A stretch of 19,209 nucleotides of DNA. Source: an uncultured Gammaproteobacteria bacterium (GTDB taxonomy: Bacteria; Pseudomonadota; Gammaproteobacteria; GCA-001735895). Within the stretch, counting starts at the first letter, position 1. Each line of letters starts with the position of its first letter. Positions 14,833-19,209 of this stretch are shown here, piece by piece. The position numbers were made by a program, and so were the translations under genes. The notes beneath the pieces are model-generated. The model was given only the letters and a program-made list of their open reading frames with translations, searched no databases and was not told the DNA's origin. The DNA lies in the NCBI GenBank assembly GCA_945787265.1, contig CALZHS010000010.1, forward strand, positions 1 through 19,209. The letters run 5' to 3'.

Positions 14833-15675
14833 ATGATTGCTTTCCCGTCGATCGATCCCGTCGCGATTTCCCTGGGCCCCGTCAAGATTCACTGGTACGG
14901 GCTCATGTACCTGCTCGCATTTGGCAGCGCCTGGTGGCTCGGCAAGTATCGCGCCCGGCAGGGAAATTCACTGGTTAAACCCGAACAAATCGATGACCTC
15001 ATTTTTTATGGTGCGCTCGGAGCGGTGCTGGGCGGACGCATTGGCTCGGTTATTTTCTACAACTTCGATAGCTTCTTACAAAACCCGCTGTATCTATTCA
15101 AGATCTGGGAAGGCGGTATGTCTTTTCATGGCGGTTTTATCGGCGTGCTGGTCGCGATGGAAATTTATCGACGCAAGCTGGGATGCAGGTTCTGGGAGTT
15201 AACCGATTTTATCGCACCGCTGGTACCGCTGGGGCTCGCGGCCGGCCGCTTTGGCAATTTTATCAATGCCGAACTCTGGGGTGCACCCGGCAATGTGCCC
15301 TGGGCGATGAAATTGTCCTGTGAGCAATTTCCGCCCGACCGCTATGTCGATTTCGCGGGTCCCCTGTGTTTCAGCGCGCGCCATCCCACGCAGCTTTATG
15401 AAATGTTCCTCGAAGGAATCCTGTTGTTTGCGGCGCTGTGGTTATTGTCGACCCGGCCGCGACCGATGATGGTGATTTCGGGTTATTTCCTGCTGTTATA
15501 CGGTCTTGCTCGCACCAGCGTTGAATTCATTCGTTTGCCGGATGCCCACATCGGTTACCTGTTAAATACCGACTGGCTCACCCGGGGCATTGTATTATCG
15601 ATTCCAATGATTATAGTTGGCCTTATTCTGTTAACACTCGCAAAAAGGGAAAGCAACAATGCGGCAGTATCTTGA
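14833..15675 (+). CDS. lgt: Prolipoprotein diacylglyceryl transferase
   Basis: This 280-residue inner-membrane enzyme (E. coli 291) transfers diacylglycerol from phosphatidylglycerol to the lipobox cysteine of prolipoproteins. Several hydrophobic spans are visible. Key residues are H99 in MSFHGGFIG, R139, N142 and E147 in GRFGNFINAELWG, and an arginine in the EFIRLPDAHIG segment near the C-terminus. RHPTQLYE is also conserved. I chose the ATG at 14833 (MIAFPSIDP) by homology; an in-frame ATG at 14743 would lie inside the divergent gene. It overlaps thyA by 17 bases, and the lgt-thyA pair is conserved in enteric bacteria. Confidence 0.96.
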   Translation: MIAFPSIDPVAISLGPVKIHWYGLMYLLAFGSAWWLGKYRARQGNSLVKPEQIDDLIFYGALGAVLGGRIGSVIFYNFDSFLQNPLYLFKIWEGGMSFHGGFIGVLVAMEIYRRKLGCRFWELTDFIAPLVPLGLAAGRFGNFINAELWGAPGNVPWAMKLSCEQFPPDRYVDFAGPLCFSARHPTQLYEMFLEGILLFAALWLLSTRPRPMMVISGYFLLLYGLARTSVEFIRLPDAHIGYLLNTDWLTRGIVLSIPMIIVGLILLTLAKRESNNAAVS

Positions 15676-16453
15676 CCTGATGCAACACGTGCTCGAGTAT
15701 GGTGCCGAAAAAACGGATCGCACCGGCACCGGTACCCGATCGGTTTTCGGTTACCAGATGCGCTTCGACCTGGGCCAGGGATTTCCGCTTATCACTACCA
15801 AGAAGCTGCATCTGCATTCCATCATCCACGAGCTGTTATGGTTTCTGCAAGGCGACACCAATATCAGCTATCTCAAGCAGAACAATGTGCGGATCTGGGA
15901 TGAATGGGCCGATGAAAATGGTGACCTGGGACCTGTATACGGTGCGCAATGGCGTTCCTGGCGGGCTGCAGATGGACACGTGGTCGATCAGATTCAACAG
16001 GTGGTCAACGATATCAAGACCAGTCCGGACTCGCGTCGCCTGATTGTCAGTGCCTGGAATGTCGGTGAAATTGAAAACATGGCGTTACCGCCCTGTCACG
16101 CTTTTTTCCAGTTTTACGTCGCTGAAGGGCGCCTTTCCTGCCAGCTCTATCAGCGCAGTGCCGATGTGTTCCTCGGCGTGCCGTTTAATATCGCATCCTA
16201 CGCGCTATTGTTAATGATGGTGGCCCAGGTGACCGGTCTCGAAGCGGGAGACTTTGTGCATACGCTTGGCGATGCGCACCTTTACACCAATCATTTGCCG
16301 CAAGCGGGTCTGCAGCTCCAACGGGCGCCTTTTGCCCTGCCCCGGATGAAGCTGAACCCGGAAGTAACTGACTTGTTGGCGTTTCGTTTCGAGGATTTTG
16401 AACTGGAGAACTACCGGTGCCACGAACACATCAAGGCAGCGGTCGCGGTATAA
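15659..16453 (+). CDS. thyA: Thymidylate synthase
   Basis: This 264-residue enzyme is the same length as E. coli ThyA. It methylates dUMP to dTMP using 5,10-methylene-THF. The catalytic nucleophile is C146 in LPPCHAFFQFYV, R21 (DRTGTGT) binds phosphate, and RSADVFLGVPFNIASYA is the dUMP/folate site. The ATG and its ribosome-binding site (AGGGA) lie inside the final codons of lgt, so translation is coupled. The gap to apaG is 35 bases. Confidence 0.98.
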   Translation: MRQYLDLMQHVLEYGAEKTDRTGTGTRSVFGYQMRFDLGQGFPLITTKKLHLHSIIHELLWFLQGDTNISYLKQNNVRIWDEWADENGDLGPVYGAQWRSWRAADGHVVDQIQQVVNDIKTSPDSRRLIVSAWNVGEIENMALPPCHAFFQFYVAEGRLSCQLYQRSADVFLGVPFNIASYALLLMMVAQVTGLEAGDFVHTLGDAHLYTNHLPQAGLQLQRAPFALPRMKLNPEVTDLLAFRFEDFELENYRCHEHIKAAVAV

Positions 16454-16488
16454 TGCAAAGTAAAATGATCAACGGGAAACCAGATTAG

Positions 16489-16872
16489 ATGAATGAGCCA
16501 GATTTAAATAATATCAAGGTCGACGTCGAAACCCGATATATCGAGGATCAGTCAAATCCCGAGCAGAACCACTACGTTTTCGCCTACACGATTACGATCC
16601 AGAACGAGGGCCAGCAAAGTGCGCAACTTATGACCCGGCACTGGGTCATTACCGATTCCAATCAAAAGGTCCAGGAAGTACGCGGGGATGGTGTTGTCGG
16701 TGAACAGCCTTTGCTTAAACCAGGCGAGCAGTTTGTCTATACCTCCGGAACCATGCTGGAAACCGCAGTCGGCACCATGAAAGGCAGTTACCAGATGGTT
16801 GCCGATGACGGTTCCCATTTCGATGCGCCCATCGAGGAGTTTGTGTTGTCCACTCCCCGGGTACTGCATTAG
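16489..16872 (+). CDS. apaG: ApaG protein
   Basis: This 127-residue single-domain protein with a fibronectin-III-like beta-sandwich is close to E. coli ApaG (125 aa). Conserved features are YTITIQNEG, LMTRHWVITDSN, VRGDGVVGEQP with its glycine-rich loop, and YTSGTMLETAVGTMKGSY. The biochemical role of free-standing ApaG is unresolved; the eukaryotic version forms part of F-box and polymerase-associated proteins. It precedes apaH by 7 bases, the usual pair. Confidence 0.95.
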   Translation: MNEPDLNNIKVDVETRYIEDQSNPEQNHYVFAYTITIQNEGQQSAQLMTRHWVITDSNQKVQEVRGDGVVGEQPLLKPGEQFVYTSGTMLETAVGTMKGSYQMVADDGSHFDAPIEEFVLSTPRVLH

Positions 16873-16879
16873 TTATCTA

Positions 16880-17728
16880 GTGGCGATATACGCGATAGGT
16901 GATATTCAGGGCTGCTATAGCGAGCTCTGTCGTTTACTCGAGAAAATCAATTTCGATTCAGCCGAGGATACACTCTGGTTTTGTGGCGACCTGGTAAACC
17001 GCGGTCCGGAATCATTGCAGACCTTGCGTCTTGTTAAATCTCTGGGCGACAGCGCGCTTACCGTGCTGGGGAATCATGACCTGCATTTGCTCGCGCTGTA
17101 TCACGGCATCAAGAAAATTCGCGTTTCCAGGGATTTGCGCAAGATACTCAACAGCCCCGATTGTGGCGAGCTGATGGACTGGTTGAAATCGCAACCCCTG
17201 TTGCATTATGACAAGGGACACAATGCCGTGGTGGTGCATGCCGGCATCCATCCTGCCTGGGGTCTTAGCAAGGCCAGGAAACTCGCCCGTGAAGTAGAGG
17301 CTGTACTCCATAGTGAAGATGCCGCCTGGTTTTTCAAAAAAATGTATGGCAACAAGCCCACGGCCTGGTCGGATGATCTCGAGGGTGGGAAGCGTTTGCG
17401 TTTTATCACCAATGTGTTTACGCGCATGCGATATTTTGATCAGGAGCTGAAACTGGACTTCACGGTCAACCGCACGCCACGTCGTTACATACGCAGCGGA
17501 CTTATTCCCTGGTTTCAGTGGGAAGCAACACTCAGAGACGATGTTCGCGTGATGTTCGGGCACTGGTCGACGCTCCCGGTAGGATGTTACGGGCGTTACT
17601 TCGCACTGGACGGCGGCTGTGTCTGGGGTGGGCACCTGGTGGCGTTGCGGGTAGATTTTGACGCCGAGGACTGGTTCTTTGTCGATTCATACATGAAGAA
17701 ACACGAACAATTGATAAAAACCAGCTAA
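16880..17728 (+). CDS. apaH: Symmetrical bis(5'-nucleosyl)-tetraphosphatase ApaH
   Basis: This 282-residue metallophosphoesterase (E. coli 280) hydrolyses Ap4A symmetrically to two ADP; it also removes Np4 caps from RNA in E. coli. The motifs are GDIQGC (7-12), GDLVNRG (36-42), GNHDLHLL (64-71), VHAGIHP with H120, and FGHWSTL. The Q in GDIQG, where many phosphoesterases have H, is common in non-enteric ApaH. I chose GTG at 16880 because it makes the protein begin (M)AIYAIGDIQGC. An in-frame ATG at 16799 lies inside apaG and adds 27 unmatched residues. No strong ribosome-binding site is seen, so translation is probably coupled to apaG. Confidence 0.94.
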   Translation: MAIYAIGDIQGCYSELCRLLEKINFDSAEDTLWFCGDLVNRGPESLQTLRLVKSLGDSALTVLGNHDLHLLALYHGIKKIRVSRDLRKILNSPDCGELMDWLKSQPLLHYDKGHNAVVVHAGIHPAWGLSKARKLAREVEAVLHSEDAAWFFKKMYGNKPTAWSDDLEGGKRLRFITNVFTRMRYFDQELKLDFTVNRTPRRYIRSGLIPWFQWEATLRDDVRVMFGHWSTLPVGCYGRYFALDGGCVWGGHLVALRVDFDAEDWFFVDSYMKKHEQLIKTS

Positions 17729-17913
17729 CTTGTCGCGAACGTCGCCGAAAATGAGTTTAATTGTCGCGAAATCAACAATTACTTCGAGTCCCAATCAGTT
17801 TGCAAAGCGGTATTTAGCTGCCCGTAATTGCTGGTAAATTAGTTCACATTTGGTCGCCTTATAGCGTTTCAAGACGACGTTTTTCGCCATTATTGGTCGG
17901 TTTACAACTATAG
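17729..17913. other. Non-coding stretch with repeated TTGTCGCGAA
   Basis: No frame here is convincingly coding and stops occur in all three forward frames. TTGTCGCGAA occurs twice, at 17730-17739 and 17761-17770, 31 bases apart, and each contains the palindrome TCGCGA. They could be operator sites for the downstream gene or relics of the rearrangement that removed the front of the GAF gene. I see no terminator for apaH. Confidence 0.45.
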
Positions 17914-18129
17914 TTTGTCTATACCAGCGTTAGTTTTAATACCAACGCTCTCATACGTGTGCCGTTGTTTAACAATGCGGAAACTTACGGGTTTATCGAG
18001 GTAAACAACAATATGTCCTGTGACCGGTTTGATGATAACGAGTTCGCAATTTTACGGGCCTCCACAGGTCTTGTTAGCCATGCGTTGCAAGCGGAAGATA
18101 TAACCTTGATGGAAGGTGATGAATCTTGA
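17914..18129 (+). pseudogene. 3' remnant of a GAF-domain protein gene
   Basis: One frame stays open from just after a TAG at 17911-17913 to a TGA at 18127-18129, about 71 codons. Its translation reads like the last third of a GAF sensor domain: IRVPLF, then YGFIEVNN, then RFDDNEFAILRA followed by STGLVSHALQAED. This matches the usual pattern of a VPL strand, a GxIEVxN strand, and an FxxxDxxxLxxLA helix. The front of the domain is absent: no frame upstream back to apaH shows GAF features. No good start codon begins the homology; an ATG at 18013 would give only 38 residues. The stop overlaps the TTG start of the FecR-like gene (TTGA), as in a coupled operon. I read it as a truncated gene whose 3' end survives because it holds the next gene's ribosome-binding site. 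It might still make a 38-residue peptide. Confidence 0.55.
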
Positions 18130-19136
18130 ACAGGAATCTAGTCCTCACCCTGCTGCTACTGCTTTTGTCGAATGCCTTTTATCAACCGGTGGTAAATGCA
18201 GCTGACGTGGAACTGGTTCCATCGTCGCGTGTCATTCTGAAAATTTCCGAAGACATGACGATCGACGATATCATTCGACGAATTTATCCCAGGGACAAGG
18301 ATCTCTGGCCGCAGATCAAGGCGAAGTTGATCGAAACTAATCCGTACTCATTTGTTCAATATTCTGATCGCTTGATCCCTGGCTTGCGTTTGAAATTGGT
18401 GGATATTAAACGAGTCTACGAGCAGGAAGAATTGACGCCAAAAAGCAAGGTGGGTTATGTCGCGCAACTCATCGGCCGGGCCACATCCAGGGGTGTCGAT
18501 AGCAAGGTACATCAATTGCAAATCAACTCCCAGATTTTCGAAGGCGATCGCCTGGAGACGAAGATTGGCGCCCGCCTGTATATTTTGATGGACGACGGTG
18601 CAGAGGTTCACTTAAAGGAAGATTCGGCACTGAAGATTAGCGAATACGTGATCAGCTCCGGCAACGGTGAGGAAAGTAGTAGCATTTTAGATCTCATTCG
18701 CGGGGGACTACGAAAAATAACCGGTTCCATCGGTGCAAGTTCGCATGCCAACTACAAGGTTCAAACCGGGTTCGCTACCATCGGTATTCGCGGTACCGAG
18801 TATGTTATCAAGCTGTGTAAACAGGATGACTGCACCCAGAACGTCAGTCGTAACGATCCTGATGCAAAGTTACATGCCGTGGTACTCAACGGGGCGATTT
18901 CGGTGTCTACGGATGACGATGTTCGAATCCTGATGGCCATGGGTGAATATGGAACGGCAACACCAGGGGCACTGGTGCTTGAAGATGAGGCCCCGGTACC
19001 TGCAGGGCTCCTAGACGCGGATGAAGTGCAAAGCTTTAATAAAGTCGAAATACCAAAGTCCCAGGCGGAGGAGCAGTCATCTAGTTCCCCATGGATCTGG
19101 ATAGTAGGACTGTTACTGCTTGCTGTCGGAATATAG
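18126..19136 (+). CDS. Exported LysM-like/FecR-domain membrane protein
   Basis: This 336-residue protein has a signal peptide (1 to about 25, a leucine-rich core ending VVNAA). A FimV/LysM-like module follows at about 34-95 (ILKISEDMTIDDIIRRIYP, then NPYSF and IPGLRLKLV). Then comes a FecR-type domain at about 112-265, with FEGDRLETKIGARLYILMDDGAEVHL in two adjoining strands and GFATIGIRGTEY as the typical core. A C-terminal hydrophobic segment (322-336, WIWIVGLLLLAVGI) ends the protein without a basic tail. C231 and C236 could form a disulfide. It lacks the cytoplasmic anti-sigma part of classical FecR, so it is probably a periplasmic, membrane-tethered scaffold or sensor. Start is TTG at 18126 with GGAAGG nine bases upstream. 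Such proteins often neighbour CHASE2/adenylate cyclase or large surface-protein genes, but the next gene is beyond the window. Function unknown. Confidence 0.8.
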   Translation: MNRNLVLTLLLLLLSNAFYQPVVNAADVELVPSSRVILKISEDMTIDDIIRRIYPRDKDLWPQIKAKLIETNPYSFVQYSDRLIPGLRLKLVDIKRVYEQEELTPKSKVGYVAQLIGRATSRGVDSKVHQLQINSQIFEGDRLETKIGARLYILMDDGAEVHLKEDSALKISEYVISSGNGEESSSILDLIRGGLRKITGSIGASSHANYKVQTGFATIGIRGTEYVIKLCKQDDCTQNVSRNDPDAKLHAVVLNGAISVSTDDDVRILMAMGEYGTATPGALVLEDEAPVPAGLLDADEVQSFNKVEIPKSQAEEQSSSSPWIWIVGLLLLAVGI

Positions 19137-19209
19137 CCCGGACTGATTTTTGGGACAGGGCCGCAGTTACCAGGCTTGTGTTTGCCCGCCAGGTATCAGG
19201 ACCGGACGG

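Noticed and set aside
17012..17635. 207-codon minus-strand ORF opposite apaH
   Set aside because: It is a shadow frame with no domain features; apaH is complete on the plus strand.

Overview
This window looks like core chromosome from a non-enteric gammaproteobacterium of moderate GC content. The evidence is a close Crp/Vfr-type regulator, a Coq7-type ubiquinone hydroxylase, and the classical neighbourhood rpiA / ssrS / zapA / ygfB / pepP / ubiH / ubiI / gcvT / gcvH, followed later by lgt-thyA and apaG-apaH. I see no phage genes, transposases, CRISPR arrays, tRNAs, rRNAs or recognisable defence genes.

Layout. 1-150: a composite inverted-repeat element downstream of crp. 151-2038: crp (-), an OsmC-family gene (+) divergent from it, and coq7 (-). 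2151-3109: a clear sigma70-like promoter, rplM-rpsI, and a hairpin terminator shared with the convergent gene rpiA. 3110-5405: rpiA (-) and ilvA (+), divergent. 5406-6249: a structured intergenic region with a 6S RNA gene (ssrS, minus strand) downstream of zapA and a small ZapB-like coiled-coil gene. 6357-10687: ygfB, pepP, ubiH and ubiI, the last three nearly touching. 10789-12722: gcvT, gcvH, a possible tiny ORF, and dgkA. 12708-14750: a DUF255/YyaL-type thioredoxin-fold protein on the minus strand, overlapping the end of dgkA. 14833-17728: lgt-thyA (overlapping) and apaG-apaH. 17729-19209: a low-coding gap, a remnant of a GAF-domain gene, and an exported LysM-like/FecR-domain membrane protein whose partners lie beyond the window.

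How the genes connect. Coq7, UbiH and UbiI together account for all three ring hydroxylations of aerobic ubiquinone synthesis. This supports naming the third flavoprotein UbiI rather than UbiF, because Coq7 already covers the C6 step. Crp and 6S RNA are global transcription regulators. GcvT/GcvH and ThyA are linked through folate one-carbon metabolism. Lgt and DgkA both belong to phospholipid and lipoprotein housekeeping.

Most of the window is ordinary, well-conserved housekeeping DNA. The least ordinary parts are the 6S RNA locus with a competing 3' hairpin and no fau gene, the broken GAF gene translationally overlapping a FecR-like envelope gene, and the dispersed inverted repeats. I did not find a convincing new multi-gene system. 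The best candidate for one is the right-hand edge (17914 onward), which is cut off.
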